Positions 19,069-31,731 of a DNA stretch of 64,000 nucleotides are shown piece by piece. The stretch spans positions 175,656,736-175,720,735 of the forward strand of contig NC_080539.1 in the NCBI RefSeq assembly GCF_028640845.1, read 5' to 3'. Source of the DNA: Ahaetulla prasina. Taxonomy: Eukaryota > Chordata > Lepidosauria > Squamata > Colubridae. The stretch's first letter is position 1, and every line of letters starts with the position of its first letter. The translations under genes and the position numbers were made by a program. Below the pieces are notes generated by a model. The model was not told the DNA's origin. It did not search any database and worked only from the letters and a program-made list of their open reading frames with translations.

Positions 19069-22000
19069 GAAATAAACCACCAGATTTACATAAATACATG
19101 CATTGAAAGTTGGGGAGGTGGGGAGGCAGAGCAATTTGCTTTGTAATCTTTGGGGTATAAGTGGGGGTAAGGTTTTTTCCCCCCTTATTCCAGAAACGAG
19201 AGTTGAGCCTGATTGAGCTGCAGCCTTTGCACTCTCCTGCTCATCAGCAGAGGTATCTCTGTGTTTTGAAGTCAACCCCTCTGCAGTCAGTGAAAGATGT
19301 CTGTAAATCAAGTTCCAGTTTTTGTAAGGGACTGAAAAGTGGAAAGGGAGGGGGTGTGGAAGTGCCCATATAGTAATTGGCAGTTAAGTAAATGGACAAG
19401 TGTGGGGGATTCATCATAATGGTCACAAATATGAATGCCCCTATTATTACTATTATGTTTCATCACACAGTCAGCCAGATGTTTAGACTGGATTTGGCAT
19501 TTTTATTCACCTATCAAGTCCTTCCCAGGACCTGGGATAAAGAGATATAGTTGTTTGATGGTCTTTAAAGTACATAAGCTGTTCTGAGTAAAGCTGCCTT
19601 TTGCAATTGACTGATGGTGATTTTATCAATGCTGATGGTATTCAAGTTGTGTTCCAGAGGCTTTGGGTTATTATTATTAGTATTTATAGCCACCCATTTC
19701 AATTATAATTTGTAATCTTGCTGCTTATATGTGACAGCCAAGTCAGAATGTTTGCTATTTATTAATTTGATTTGACTTAAACATTCATAAGTTGTTATTC
19801 TAGAATACATTTACCTAAGCTGTAGATCTGAATGTGAGTATAAAAATAAAAGCACATTGCTCTTTTATCGGTACCATCATGGCAGCAATGGGTAGATATA
19901 TGTTCAATTTATGGAATGCCACCTATAATGCAGGTTCACCATTGGGGTATCCATGACACAGTTACTCCTTTCAGGCAAGATAAAAGAGAAGATGGGGGAG
20001 AAATAGGAACACACTGTCCATCTCCTGCTTACTCTATTCCATATGATCAGAAATCCTACCAAAGCATGGTTTATAACCATGCAGGATATTGTAACTCCAG
20101 TAGTTAAATTCTTTTCCATCAATATAGGGAAGATGGAGTGAATCCAACCCACAATTTCTCCCCATGCATTCCTTCCAAGATGCCCAGGGAGGGAAACTGG
20201 TATTTTGCAAATAAACAAGACTACTAAGGCACTGAATTTAAACAAGGAATTTGAAAAAAAAATAAAAATCTGTTGTTCATTCTTATATTGTTCTGCTTAT
20301 AGAGACATGAAATGATTTTTGTTACTACACGATTATAGCTATTTCATGTATCATTTTGAAATGCATCACTCAGTCTCACGCATGCTTGCGTTATAGATAG
20401 GGTATCTGTGCTGTACCTCAACATGTAATGTAATCCTGTGGCAGCAACTGCCTCTATGAAATGACGGGTTGCAACAGGTCTGTGCAGCTCCTTAGTGGCA
20501 ATTTGAAAAACAATTTATTAAAAAATATATTTTCAATGCGCAGCCAGATCCCACTGGTTTTTCTTTGTTATTTCTAGAGAAATGTTGCAACGGGATAGCA
20601 TTCAGGAGTTCGATACATCTGAAACGAGCCATTTACATTCATGAAGAAGCTGGGTTTGGCAAGGATTCCCTGTCAAGAGCACACCTAATGAGAGAACAAT
20701 GCATTGCATCACATGCAACAACCACATTTCACAATATTGTTTGACTCAGATTACATGATGTACATTTGAAAGCAGAATCCAACGTTTCAGACTCTTAATT
20801 TATGCAGTGTCTCTGGTTAAAAGAGTTCAGATAGACTTTTGTAATACGATTTGCGTATCAATTCAGAGAAACTTCAAAAACTCACGATGTGTTCTCTCAG
20901 AGCTTTTTAATAAGAAACAAATGTCTAGCAGACATCAAGATTACTTTAAACATGAGATCTTAAAGAAAGCGGAATTAAGCTAACTCATTCTTCTTGCCTA
21001 TTGTTCAGGATCCTTTTATTTATTCCATATATATTCCATATATATGTTTTACAAGACATAAAACAACTTCTATCATGAAAACAATGAACAACACTTTTCA
21101 GGATGTTTCCTTCCCTTGTTTAAAAATCAGTACTATTCACCTTTTCCAGGACTTTCAAAACTTTTCTGTTGGACTATGGCAAGCCCATGAATTACAATCT
21201 ATGTACTATTTACTTGTAACATAAAGAAGTGCCATTACTCAATCTTAAGCTTACAATAGGCTACATATTATCCAATTCTTCAGCCCTTAAAAATGTGTGA
21301 CATTTATATTTTCTCAGGTTTACAATGGCAGTTTTATGTACACACATATATCTTTTTTTTTTAAATAATTATATTCCTTAAAGAATATTTATATAAATTT
21401 CAAACCAAATTTAACTGAAACCCAATGGATATAGAAACAAGTCTGTGTTTTAGAACTGTGGCAGTGGACTCAATGAACGGTATGTAAAATATGAAATTCA
21501 TACTACTTTCAAATAGGTTGCCAGGTGCACATTATTTAGTCATTTTAAATAATAAGTTATTAACTATTTTGGACATATTTAAACTTTCAGGAATACAAAA
21601 AACAATTTTCATGAAGAGCAGAACTTAGTTATTGACACATGGTCTTGCTGTATACAAGATCATGCAAAAATACATATCAGAAGACAAACTGATAAAAATA
21701 TTCTCAAAGTATCTTGTAATCTACCAGTATACTTTACTATTCCTAGTTTAACATACTTCAAAGTACTGGGCTCCATCACTTATCACTTATTTTCTACAAA
21801 TTCCACAACGTTTTAAGTCAAGTGAAATAAAGTTCATACCGGAAGTTGTAACATGACTTCCAATGTTCTAGCCTTCCCATTATTTTAAACATGATACCTA
21901 TTTTTGGTAATTGAATATGGTGGGCATGCAGAGAGGTATCTGCATTTTTAATAATGGCTATGGGTACAATTCTGTGGCTTCTGCTGCCCTTTCTCCCATT

Positions 22001-22248
22001 TAGACTTCAGTAGGACTTGATTCATTCATCAGGCAGTGGAGATTATGAGTGACTCCAAAGCCTACGTTATAGAACTTCTGTTTTATTTTATAAGGTAAAG
22101 CAGCATTCTGAAAATGCATATAATCCTTTTTTTAATGCATAAACTTAATGCACAACCTTAGAATAGTAAATTTTATTGAATTACACACTAATGTATGTGT
22201 AATTTAATAAAAATTACTATTCAAAAGGTTGCATATTAAATACACATG
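19069..22248. other. Unique DNA; candidate conserved element at about 20530-20980
   Basis: Over 3 kb without a clear transposon. The segment 20530-20980 keeps CpGs and complex words in an AT-rich background (ATTTGCGTATC, CACGATGTG, GGAATTAAGCTAA), making it the best conserved-element candidate of this block. A stop-free frame across it of some 50 codons has no start codon or recognised family. Nothing else is supported. Confidence 0.35.
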
Positions 22249-22299
22249 AAGAGAGAGAGAGAGAGAGAAAGAGAAAGAGAAAGAGAAAGAGAGAGAGAG
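22249..22299. repeat. (GA)n/(GAAA)n microsatellite
   Basis: GAGAGA and GAGAAA units over 50 bases. Confidence 0.9.
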
Positions 22300-22429
22300 T
22301 TGTTGCTTTCTTAAGATTGAGAAAGAGAGTGCCTAGCCAGCTGGATTTCTGCTAAGTTGGAAATAGAACTCATAATTTTCTGATTCGTACCCGACTGCTT
22401 TAAACTAATACACCAAACTATCTTTCTAT

Positions 22430-22865
22430 CCTGGTTGCAATGTATGGCTGTGAAAGTTGGACCATAAGAAAGGCTGAGTGCCAAAGAATTGAGGCCTTGG
22501 AACTCTGGTGCTGGAGAAGACTCCTGAGAATCCCTTGGACTTCAAGGCGATCAAACCGGTCAGTCCTAGAGGAGATCAACCCTGACTGCTCTTTAGAAGG
22601 CCAGATCCTGAAGATGAAACTGAAATATTTTGGCCACCTAATGAGAAGGAAGGACTCACTGGAGAAGAGCCTAATGCTGGGAACGATTGAGGGTGAAAGA
22701 AGAAGAGGGCGGCAGAGAATGAGGTGGCTGGATGGAGTCACTGAAGCAGTAGGCGTGAGCTTAAATGGACTCAGGGGGATGGTAGAGGACAGGAAGGCCT
22801 GGAGGAACGTTGTCCATGGGGTCGTGATGGGTCGGACATGACTTCACAATTAACAACAACAACAA
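22430..22865 (+). mobile_element. BovB (RTE clade) LINE, 5'-truncated, C-terminal frame intact
   Basis: The frame from 22440 to 22841 reads YGCESWTIRKAECQR, then LWCWRRLLRIPW, KYFGHLMRRKDSLEK and RRRGRQRMRWLDGV. This is the very characteristic C-terminus of the BovB ORF2 protein, downstream of the reverse-transcriptase domain. The insertion is bounded by 10-bp duplications ATCTTTCTAT at 22420-22429 and 22866-22875 and ends in an ACAACAACAA tail, as in RTE elements. About 130 codons remain open with no stop or frameshift, so the copy is fairly young, but it lacks endonuclease and polymerase and cannot move by itself. BovB is known to have spread horizontally among vertebrates and to be abundant in squamates. 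Confidence 0.95.
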
Positions 22866-22889
22866 ATCTTTCTATATTCACTTTAATAA

Positions 22890-22893
22890 CTAT

Positions 22894-22940
<47 letters not shown>

Positions 22941-24062
22941 TTTCGATTTTTATACCGCCCTTCTCCCAAAGGACTCAGGGCGGTGTACAGCCAAGTAAAA
23001 TTCAATATATAAACATTAAGAGAAATTAAAAAGCATATTATAATGTGGCCGAAATTTTAAAACAATTTAAAATCTTAAAATATAAATAACCCCAATAAAA
23101 TTTCACTCCAGTCCCGCTTGAATAAATAGGTGCGAAAGGTCCGAAGATCAGGCACTTGACGTAAACCAGGGGGAAGTTCATTCCAAAGCGTAGGAGCTCC
23201 AACAGAGAAGGCCCTTCCCCTGGGGGCCGCCAACCGACATTGCTTGGTGGACGGCACCCTGAGAAGGCCCTCTGTGTGAGCGTCTGGTCGGTGGGAGGCA
23301 AAAGGTAACAGCAGGCGGTCCCGTAAGTACCGGGTCCTAAGCCATGGGCGCTTTAAAGGTGGTAACCAGAATCTTGAAGCGCACCGAAGACCACAGGAAG
23401 CCAGTGCAAACTGCGCAGGATTGGTGTTACATGGGAGCAACGAGTTGCTCCACTATTACCGATGCAGCTGCATTCTGGACTAACTGCAGCCTCGGGTGCA
23501 CTTCAAGGGCAGCCCCATGTAGAGAGCATTGCAATAGTCAAGCGGAAGTGACAAGGGCATGGTGACCGTGCATAAGGCATCCCGGTCAAGGAAGGCGCAA
23601 CTGGCGCACCAAGCGTGCCAGTGGAAGGCCCTCTTGGAGACGGCCGCCAAATGATCGTCAAACGACAGCCGCCCATCCAAGAGGACACCCAAGTTGCGCA
23701 CCCTCTCCGTTGAGGCCAATAACTCGCCCCCCACAGCCAGCTGCGGCTGCAGCTGACTGTACCGGGGTGCCGGCATCCACAGCCACTCTGTCTTGGAGGG
23801 ATTGAGCTTGAGTCTGTTTCTCCCCATCCAGACCCATACGGCTTCCAGACACCGGGACAGCACTTCGACAGCTTCGTTGGGGTGGTCCGGGGTGGAAAAG
23901 TACAGCTGAGTGTCATCAGCGTACAGATAACTCACCCCGAAACCACTGATGACCTCACCCAGCGGCTTCATGTAGATGTTGAACAGGAGGGGCGAGAGAA
24001 TCGACCCCTGAGGCACCCCACAAGTAAGGTGCCTCACGGTCGATTTCTGCCCCCCTGTCATT
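22890..24062 (-). mobile_element. CR1/L2-group LINE with partial reverse-transcriptase ORF
   Basis: On the minus strand, the frame from 24061 to 23480 reads CGVPQGSILSPLLFNIYM and then YADDTQLYF (YADD codons at plus 23912-23923), the RT catalytic box. These are followed by NRLKLNPSKTEWL and LGVLLDGRLSFDDH. A frameshift near 23440-23500 moves the rest into another frame (23440-23075: EGLLRVPSTKQCRLAAPRG, LWNELPPGLRQ). The 3' end has the CCGCCCTGAGTCC hairpin complement and a TTTA array (22892-22941). The copy starts inside the RT domain, so endonuclease and the first RT motifs are missing. It is inactive because of the truncation and frameshift. Confidence 0.9.
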
Positions 24063-24472
24063 AAACTTGAAATCTGTCATTAGGTGATCTGTGCTTCTTA
24101 TTTTTCCGTTATACTTGACTAAGAAACATGGATTAAAGTTATTACTCCAGTGATAGGAATATTTCTCATTCACAGATACATACTTCTGTTTTATCTAGGT
24201 CCTCCTTGAAAATACAGCAAGACGTGATTTGAACCGATAGTTTGTTGCCCTAATAAATCCCATGTTGTGGGTCAGTGTATATTTACTATGCATTTTCTTT
24301 TCCTAGCATAACTTTGTTCTTATTTTGATAGGTTGCTCTGCCACGTCACCTGACTGACTGAAACATCCAAATATTAACCTGTTCCTTTGTGCCCTAAAGG
24401 AAAGGCCAGAATTTTCAGTGGAGCTGCAAGAATTTTTATTCCTGAAGATTATTATCCCAATAACCCAATTAT
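24063..24472. other. Unique AT-rich DNA
   Basis: No gene or repeat recognised between the CR1-group LINE and the mariner-like MITE. Confidence 0.4.
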
Positions 24473-24474
24473 TA

Positions 24475-24910
24475 CTGTATTTTTCATAGTGTAAGATGCA
24501 TCCTGCTATAAGACGCACCTACCTTTTTTGGTGAGGAAAACAAGAAAAAGAAATCATTTTCATTTTCAGCATAGCTTGATTAGCACAAGGAAAAAAAAGA
24601 TCTGCTCCCAGCAATTTACCTCCTTGCAGCAAGCAGCTGAGGCCCTCGCAGCAATAGGCAACAGCAATCCCTGCAGCCTGAAACAGCTGAGAGTCAGGGA
24701 CAATCAACTTGTGCTAATTAGGCTGTGCTGAAGCTGAAATGGGATGTTTCTTTTTGCTGCTTGCTGCAAGGAGGTAAATTGCTGGGAGGCAGAGGCCAAA
24801 GGGTGGGGGCCAGTGGGTAGGTGGAGCTACATTCGGTGTATAAGACATACCCAAATTTCCACCCCCTTTTAGGTGGGAAAAAGGTGCGTTTTATACTCTG
24901 AAAAATATGG
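24475..24910. mobile_element. Tc1/mariner-type MITE, long foldback
   Basis: The left end CTGTATTTTTCATAGTGTAA and the right end (complement) CCATATTTTTCAGAGTATAA are inverted repeats. TA flanks lie at 24473-24474 and 24911-24912. Inside, CCAGCAATTTACCTCC and its complement GGAGGTAAATTGCTGGG extend the foldback, giving a 436-bp imperfect hairpin. It has no transposase frame. Confidence 0.8.
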
Positions 24911-25149
24911 TAGCTTCTTTTGTTTGTTGCTTGCTTGCTTGTTTTTTGCTTTCCCATTCTTGACTAAAGCTACCATCTTTTGGGGTTTTGTTCTGTTGCT
25001 TCACAAGCTGAGTAAGGGACCAGCACACTTATTGCCTCAAAGCTGCAAATGTGTTTGTGTGAGAGACTACTGAGAAAGCACCTATTTTGGCTCCTGTTCT
25101 TCCTGCCTCCTAGTGGTTGGAGGGAATAAAATTAGCCACTGAGTCAATA

Positions 25150-25373
25150 AATTTTAAATTTTATGGATTTTATAGTTTTTATTATTAATTTTAAACGGGG
25201 TTTTAGTTTCTATATTTTTAAACTTTTAGGCAAATTATAATAAGTTTTTTTAATTTTACATTTTATATATAGTGTCTTGTTTGTTTTTATTTGCCTGTAC
25301 ACCGCCCTGAGTCCTTCGGGAGAAGGGCGGTATAAAAATCAAATAAATAAATAAATAAATAAATAAATAAATA
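25150..25373 (+). mobile_element. CR1-group LINE 3' UTR, truncated
   Basis: It shares ATTTTAAATTTTATGG, GCCTGTACACCGCCCTG, CTTCGGGAGAAGGGCGG and an AAATAAATAAAT tail with the copy at 36360-36558. It is non-coding. Confidence 0.85.
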
Positions 25374-25499
25374 TGTACATCAATGTAGGTTTCTAATTTA
25401 GTTTACACGTATGCTTCCTATGCATAGAATTGTATTAGTGAATTGGAAGAGAAGGGCAGTAGAAATTAAAACAGGGAAAATATTTATGGAACTTATCTC

Positions 25500-26016
25500 T
25501 CTAGGCCACACTTGGAATATTGCATTCAGTTTTGGTTGCCACGATGTAAAAAAGATGTGGAGACTCTAGAAACAGTGCAGAGAAGAGCAACAAAGATGAT
25601 TAGGGGACTGGAGGCTAAAACATATGAAGAATGGTTGCAGGAACTGGGTATGTCTAGTCTGATGAAAAGAAGGACTAAGGGAGACATGATAGCAGTGTTC
25701 TAATATCTCAGGGGCTGCCACAAAGAAGAGGGAGTCAAGCTATTCTCCAAAGCACCTGAGGGCAGGACAAGAAGCAAAGGGTGGAAACTAATCAAGGAGA
25801 GAAGCAACTTAGAACTAAGGAGGAATTTCCTGTCAGTTAGAACAATTAACCAGTGGAACAACTTGCCTCCAGAAGTTGCAAATGCTCCAACACTGGAATT
25901 TTTTAAGAAGATGTTGGTTAACTGTTTGTCTGAAGTGCTGTAGAGTTTCCTGCCTAGGCAGTGGGTTGGACTAGAAGACCTCCAGGGTCCCTTCCAACAT
26001 TGTTATTCTATTCTAT
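25500..26016 (+). mobile_element. CR1 LINE, C-terminal RT remnant and 3' end
   Basis: The frame from 25512 reads [20 protein letters not shown], then [19 protein letters not shown] and [15 protein letters not shown], standard C-terminal CR1 motifs, and is interrupted by TAA near 25701. Further in-frame homology (ERSNLELRRNFLSVRTINQW, NNLPPEV) continues past the stop. The 3' terminus GGACTAGAAGACCTCCAGGG...CCTTCCAAC followed by ATTCTATTCTAT is the classic CR1 end with its short terminal repeat. It is a pseudo-copy. Confidence 0.9.
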
Positions 26017-26578
26017 CTTTATTGCAATTTGCATCTGAGCTGACTTAATTGCATGGTGTAACTGTAATGAAATTGGCCAAGGCAGCTTTATATATTTTGT
26101 GCCCATAAGCATATTTTAAAACTGGAGAACTACTCCAAATATATTTCTTTGAATGTAACCTGCATCAAAGTCATCTCTGCCTATGGAAAGTTAGCATACT
26201 GGAGGCAAGGTTAGATTCAATGCCTCTCCTCTCCCCACTATGTTACATATTAATATACTGGAAAATGTGTCTTTCCCCATTGACAGAACTGCTCAGAATT
26301 CACATGCCCTCTTTGAGACATGACCTGTCAGACTTCCTATCCATACAGTAGATGAGGGTGCAAAAAGAATGATTATGAAGTTGTTGTGCAAATCCTGTCA
26401 CATCTTCTGATCTTCAAGGCTCGAGGTTTTCATTTTACACATATCACAATGATATTCTTAACTGCAACTTTATATAAGGCTTGCGTGCTACTCCATATAA
26501 ATGTTTCATATCTTAAGACAAATAAAAGTGATAACAATATTACTGTGATATTGCTGCATCTGAGAATGTATGGAGATG
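26017..26578. other. Unique DNA
   Basis: No gene recognised. Confidence 0.4.
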
Positions 26579-26972
26579 CAAATAATCCTTCACTTACCAG
26601 CATTTGTTTAGTGATTGTTCAAAGTTACAACGGCCCTGAAAAAGGTGATTTATGATAGCTTTTCACATTTATGTTCATTGTAGCATCCCCATGGTCACAC
26701 GGTCAAAATTCAAATGTTTGGCAGCCGGCACGTATTTATGATGGTTGTAGTGTCCCGGGGTCATGTGATTGCCTTTTATGACCTTCTGATAAAAAAGTCA
26801 GTAGGGAAGCCAGATTCCCTTAACAGCCGTCTTACCAACTTGACAACTGCAATGATTCACTTAACAATTTTCACAAGAAAGGACATAAAAGGGGGCAAAC
26901 TCACGTAACAACTCTTTTGCTTAGCAATGGAAATTTTGGGCTCAATTGTAATTGTATGTTGAGTACTACCTT
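26579..26972 (-). mobile_element. Tc1/mariner-type MITE (same family as 10819), older copy
   Basis: The right end ATGTTGAGTACTACC and the left CAAATAATCCTTCACTTA are mutated versions of the family ends. The interior complements the GTTAAGTGA, GGGGATCACGTGATCCC and TGAACGGTCACTAAA blocks. It is more diverged than the copy at 10819. A 64-codon frame on it is fortuitous. Confidence 0.8.
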
Positions 26973-27099
26973 TAGTACCATAGTCGGATTTTGCTGCTGC
27001 TCTGCATAATATTGCTTACCCCCCAAAGTGAGAAGCATGATTGGCATTAGATATTCTAACCCATCCTTCTGTCCATAAACTAGTCATCTGTAAATTCCC

Positions 27100-27226
27100 G
27101 TCTCTCTCCTCTCCTCTCGTCCCCTCCCCTCCCCTCCTCCCCTCCTCTCTCCCCTCTCCTCTCTCCCATCTCCCCTCCCCTCTCCCCTCTCCTCTCCTCT
27201 CCTCTTCTCCCCTCCCCTCCCTTCTT
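27100..27226. repeat. (CCTCT/CCCCT)n polypyrimidine microsatellite
   Basis: About 125 bases of C/T only, in irregular CCTCT and CCCCTC units. Like 4679-4819 it is a candidate triplex-forming tract. Confidence 0.95.
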
Positions 27227-29566
27227 TTTATTGAATGGAAGCCATTAATTTCTAAGAAAAAAATAAATCCAATTTATTCTATCATTTGGAAATGCACTTA
27301 CTTTCTTACAGGCCTACAAAATTTTACTTTCATGTTATTGGTCTGTGTCATTCCTCTGTATTATTTATACTGTTTTTCAGTTTCTGAATTTCACAAGCCA
27401 CAAATGTTGTACATATTAAATGACTTCACAAGTTTGTAATTAAGGATTTCAAATGTTTCAAAAACATGTTCAAATTCCCCACCTCCATGCTTACTTATCT
27501 TCTGTTACTCTCAGTTTCCATTTCTGGCATGCTTGTGGAGAGTTTTTTTTTTTTTTACTGCATTTCTTTCATATTTTATCTATGGCTTTTTATTTTCTGA
27601 ATTGCTTTTTAAGAAAATGAATCCCTTTTTAACAAAGCTATTTAAAGAGATATGACTAGGTAAATAGCGATAAAGTATAGTCAGAATGTTATCTAATTTG
27701 AGACAAATGGATCAGTTCCATCCTTCTCTATGGTTTAGTTGCAATTCAATGTTTATATTACTATTTAAGTACAGACCTAGACTTGCACAGAGAAGAATCT
27801 CCAGTGGGGAGCCTACAATACATCCTGGCTTTTTGCAAAAGCAGAAGGGTCTTTAAAATGAGATTTCCAGACTTTTGTTCTCTTTCCATGTTTATGCTTG
27901 TGACAAATGGACTTATAAAATAGGCCAGATTGTTAATCATGTTGTATAGTTGATAAGATTTTCATTGCACAATCTATACTTATCCGTAATTCTTAACTCT
28001 GAAAATTAATGAGCTCAGATTATTATACTGTGTCCTCCAGATCTCTCCTTTATACTTCTTAAAAATGAGATAAACATAAGAACTATGCAAAGCTTATATT
28101 CACTGATGATTATTTTGACTCATTCCTTCAAATCAGTTTTTAAATTGTTTTAATGCATCTATCTAATCAAATTGGCTAACTTTGCACTGATTCAAAGGTT
28201 TGTTGGAGTTTTGTACCTTCACATTTATGCTTTTTATAGACTTAACTATTTTTAAATTACAAGTCATTATTCCAACCAAAAAGTAACTTTTAGTTCATCT
28301 TGCAAATTCATATTGGATTTTGCCTGATTTGCAAACCCTTAAAAAGCAAGTAGGTCCGGAATCTGGTATATGATTAAAATCATCCCGCAGCTAGCCCAAA
28401 GAACAGAATTTATTCTGTTTTTCCGATGAGTCTGCTTATTAACAATTCAAGCAGAAAGAAGTTCAGAAATAGCCAATCACGGTGAAACCCAGGATTAATT
28501 ATCTAATACTTAGCATCCCTTGAACTTTGAAGAAATTCCTGCCAGTATAGCTTGTAGGGAGGCCACTGTGGCATGAAGAAATGTCAAAGTTTTGACTGTT
28601 TGCCAAATTATTTAAAGATCTCTCTCTCTTTCACATATGGAATTTTAAAATAGCTAGATGATTGCTAGAGAAGGACATTTTAATAACCCGTCAATTGATG
28701 AAATGACCTGATTGGATGTATTCCAGGTGATTCTAGCATACAGGTATAAAATATAACAGTGGAGGAAGTCAAATTCAAAGTAATACAGATCCGTGCTTGG
28801 TTTTTCTTCTTCTTCCAAAAAGATGTTTGGTGGTTGGGGAGAGAAAAGGTTGGATTCATTGTAGTGATGCTTATTAACTTCATGTAATCTATTGCTTGGC
28901 AAATCTGGCTCCTCACATACTAATATTACCAGCATACAGTGACATACTGCACTGAAATCCTATCGTACATCTGTTTTAGATTAAGATTTTCTGGGCTATT
29001 ATGACAAACTAAACTTTGTTTTTGAAGTCTCAATCATTCACTGTAAGGTATATCAAAAGGGATATGTACAGACTAGCTTTCAAACACGGGCTATATGCGT
29101 AAAACAAAACCAACCTATCCATGAAAAATTTAGTTCAGACATCCTTGTACAAAATATTATGGCTGAAGGTTAAGGAAGCCCAACAAATTTCTTGGACATA
29201 ATGCTTTATGCTCGTGCTGTGGTGAAAACTATGCATTGATGTAACCGTCAATATTAATAATCGATTGATGGGGTGTGTGGGGTGAATTGCATCTATCACC
29301 TCAGTGTTGTACATTGGTAGTGGTTGATCTTGGAATAAGGTTTCTCATACAATAAAAATGACTAGCACAGAGCAGACATCACAAACCTTTGAGGCTAGTG
29401 GGCATATTTGGAATTTTGAGAATATGTTATTGATACCCACCACAAAATGGTTAGCCTGATAAATGTGTTAGAAGAAGAAAAATGTTTAGGAGTTGAACTG
29501 CTGAGGTTTTTTTCTTGCTTCACAGGGTTTTCCTTACCATTTCAGTCTGCCTTTGTCGTTGTCGTA
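27227..29566. other. AT-rich unique DNA; candidate conserved element at about 28380-28620
   Basis: No transposon or gene in over 2 kb. The stretch 28380-28620 is complex (TCCGATGAGTCTGCTTATTA, AGCCAATCACGG with a CCAAT-like word, ATTATCTAATACTTAGC) and looks constrained. The rest is featureless AT-rich sequence. Confidence 0.35.
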
Positions 29567-29640
29567 CCTCCTCCTCCTCCTCCTCCTCCTCCTCCTCCTC
29601 CTCCTCCTCCTCCTCCTCCTCCTCCTCCTCCTCCTCCTCT
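29567..29640. repeat. (TCC)n microsatellite
   Basis: About 24 perfect trinucleotide units. A poly-proline frame over it is spurious. Confidence 0.95.
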
Positions 29641-30290
29641 TTGGAACATACTTCTGACAGCTAGCCACTACTTTTATTTTCTAAGAATGCCTTCAGGGTC
29701 CAAAAAAATTATTGGAAAGAAAATTATGCTTGAGGCTGGCACTTTGCAGCATGTGGGCTTCCTGGTTATTTATATTTAATGTAAAGAGCCTCAATAAATA
29801 AAATCAGATGAGATTTGGAACTTGGCAATTTCCAAAACAAGTATCCCAGTTTCTTTGGTGCTATAGATACATTTCTGGGGATTCATTTTGGTAGGAATGC
29901 ATCTATTGTTATGGGTTACGGTGCCATATCTGCACAGAGGCAGTTCCATAAACTTCAGTTAATTAAAAAAAATAATAGTATTAGCATATTGTTATGAACA
30001 GTATTTTTTTTTTTGCAAACAGAGTCAGCTTTACATGATCCCAATTTTAAATATTTGCAGTTGACTGAAAATCAGATTTGATTTCAGATATTTGTTTTTA
30101 ATTTTTTTATTACTTTCTAAGTAAGTCAAGGTGATGAACAAGCCTAAAACTCTTATTTTCTCCACATCAAAGCTTCTAGCCACTCACAATAAAGAGACTT
30201 GTGAAATTCTTGGGCTGAGAGAGTATCTGGCCCAAAGTCACCCAACCAGCTTTCATGCCTAAACATGACTAGAATTTACAGCCTACTGGT
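29641..30290. other. Unique DNA
   Basis: No gene recognised. Confidence 0.4.
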
Positions 30291-30298
30291 TTCTAGGA

Positions 30299-30415
30299 CA
30301 GGGGTCTCCAACCTTGGCAACTTTAAGATTTGTGGACTTCAACTCCCAGAATTCCTCAGCCATTCTGGGAGTTGAAGTCCACAAATCTTAAAGTTGCCAA
30401 GGTTGGAGACCCCTT
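30299..30415. mobile_element. hAT foldback MITE, family A (copy 2)
   Basis: CAGGGGTCTCCAACC opens it and GGTTGGAGACCCCTT closes it (terminal G to T). The 8-bp duplications TTCTAGGA at 30291-30298 and 30416-30423 are perfect. Its two halves are almost exact reverse complements with essentially no loop. Confidence 0.95.
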
Positions 30416-30522
30416 TTCTAGGACAACAGCTTAGCACTACACCAAACTGACCATCCATCAATATCCAATTTTTTTTAAAAAAACAGTTGAAAAACACAAA
30501 CCCATTGAAGTATATTATATAG

Positions 30523-30791
30523 CAGTGATGGCGAACCTATCGCATGAGTGCCGGAAGTGGCATGCAGAGCCATCTCTCTGGGCACCCCAGCTATCACCCG
30601 TTGATCTTCTGGTTTCTGGTGCACACATGGATGCCGGCCAACTGGTCTTCACATGTGCATGCATGCCAGAAACCAGAACACATGGGCACGCCATAAACCA
30701 TACGCTGGGGAACTGTTCTTCCAGTGTCCGATGCTCCCCTGGCGCACGCTTCCGTTTTGGCACTCGGTGCCAAAAAGGTTCACCAACACTG
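30523..30791 (+). mobile_element. hAT MITE, family B (copy 2)
   Basis: Ends CAGTGATGGCGAACC and GGTTCACCAACACTG. Perfect 8-bp duplications TTATATAG at 30515-30522 and 30792-30799. Contains GGAAGTGGCATGCAGAGCC and CGTTTTGGCACTCGGTG. Frames on both strands are incidental. Confidence 0.95.
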
Positions 30792-30799
30792 TTATATAG

Positions 30800-31723
30800 C
30801 CTCGCTATGCTTTATTTTTGTTTGAATGCATGACTCCAGATGTATATTTCTAATTGCTCAGAACTGAAGCTAGATTTGTAAATCCTGTCTACGTATCACA
30901 AAACGCTCTTAGACAATAGCCATCTAAATGGCTACAAAGCAAATCAACTAGCAGTTAGTTTTTAACTTCAAGGTCATCAGAATTTTGAACATTAGACCGA
31001 ATGATAAAACTTTATTAACTGTCTGATTGGTCTTTAATATCTGTAAAAGCTTACTTTGTAAAAAATGGATATTCTTTTATTCTTCACTGAAAAATTTAAA
31101 AGCGAGGCTTTTAAATGTTCAACACAGCTGAATTGTGCCATGTATTTGTTTCTTTGTTTCTTTGCCATTTTAAATGTATCATCTGGCGCAATGAAGTAAA
31201 AGAACGAATAGGTTGACATCTGAAAAAGATGCTGTGCAGGTTGCAAGTAACTTCAGACATGAATGGCACAGTGGATTACAAATTGTCATTATGAAGTGTA
31301 GCCAGGACAAGGTCGTATCTACACATGGAAGGACATTCCCAGCCATTTCTACAATTCCTCCTCAATATGACCATGTTAGTAATGGAACACACACAACTGA
31401 AAACCATTCACTTCTCTCCGTGGATCTTTGCTGAGGTTCATCCATGGGCCTTATTTTTAGGGCTTCAAAGATTATGAGGTTGGTTGCTGGTTTTTGCAAC
31501 ATCATGGGATGGATTGGGTAAAAATGATTAATACTAATGTTGGGATGGACCACTTTGTATACTGGTAAGATGAGCTATCTCTGCTGTTTCATAATTCAGT
31601 GCTGAATATGTTTGCTGGGGAGCAGCCTTCAATATATAACAGAAAACAGGTAGTCCAAAGATCTTTCCCTATCATCAAACATATTGCCTACAAAATATAT
31701 TATAATTTCTGCTGCTTTCTATT
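30800..31723. other. Unique AT-rich DNA
   Basis: No gene or repeat recognised between two family B elements. Confidence 0.4.
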
Positions 31724-31731
31724 GCATAGTA

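Noticed and set aside
22418..22741. 107-codon minus-strand frame over BovB
   Set aside because: Shadow of the BovB coding strand.
30515..30833. Frames on both strands
   Set aside because: They lie across a family B hAT MITE.
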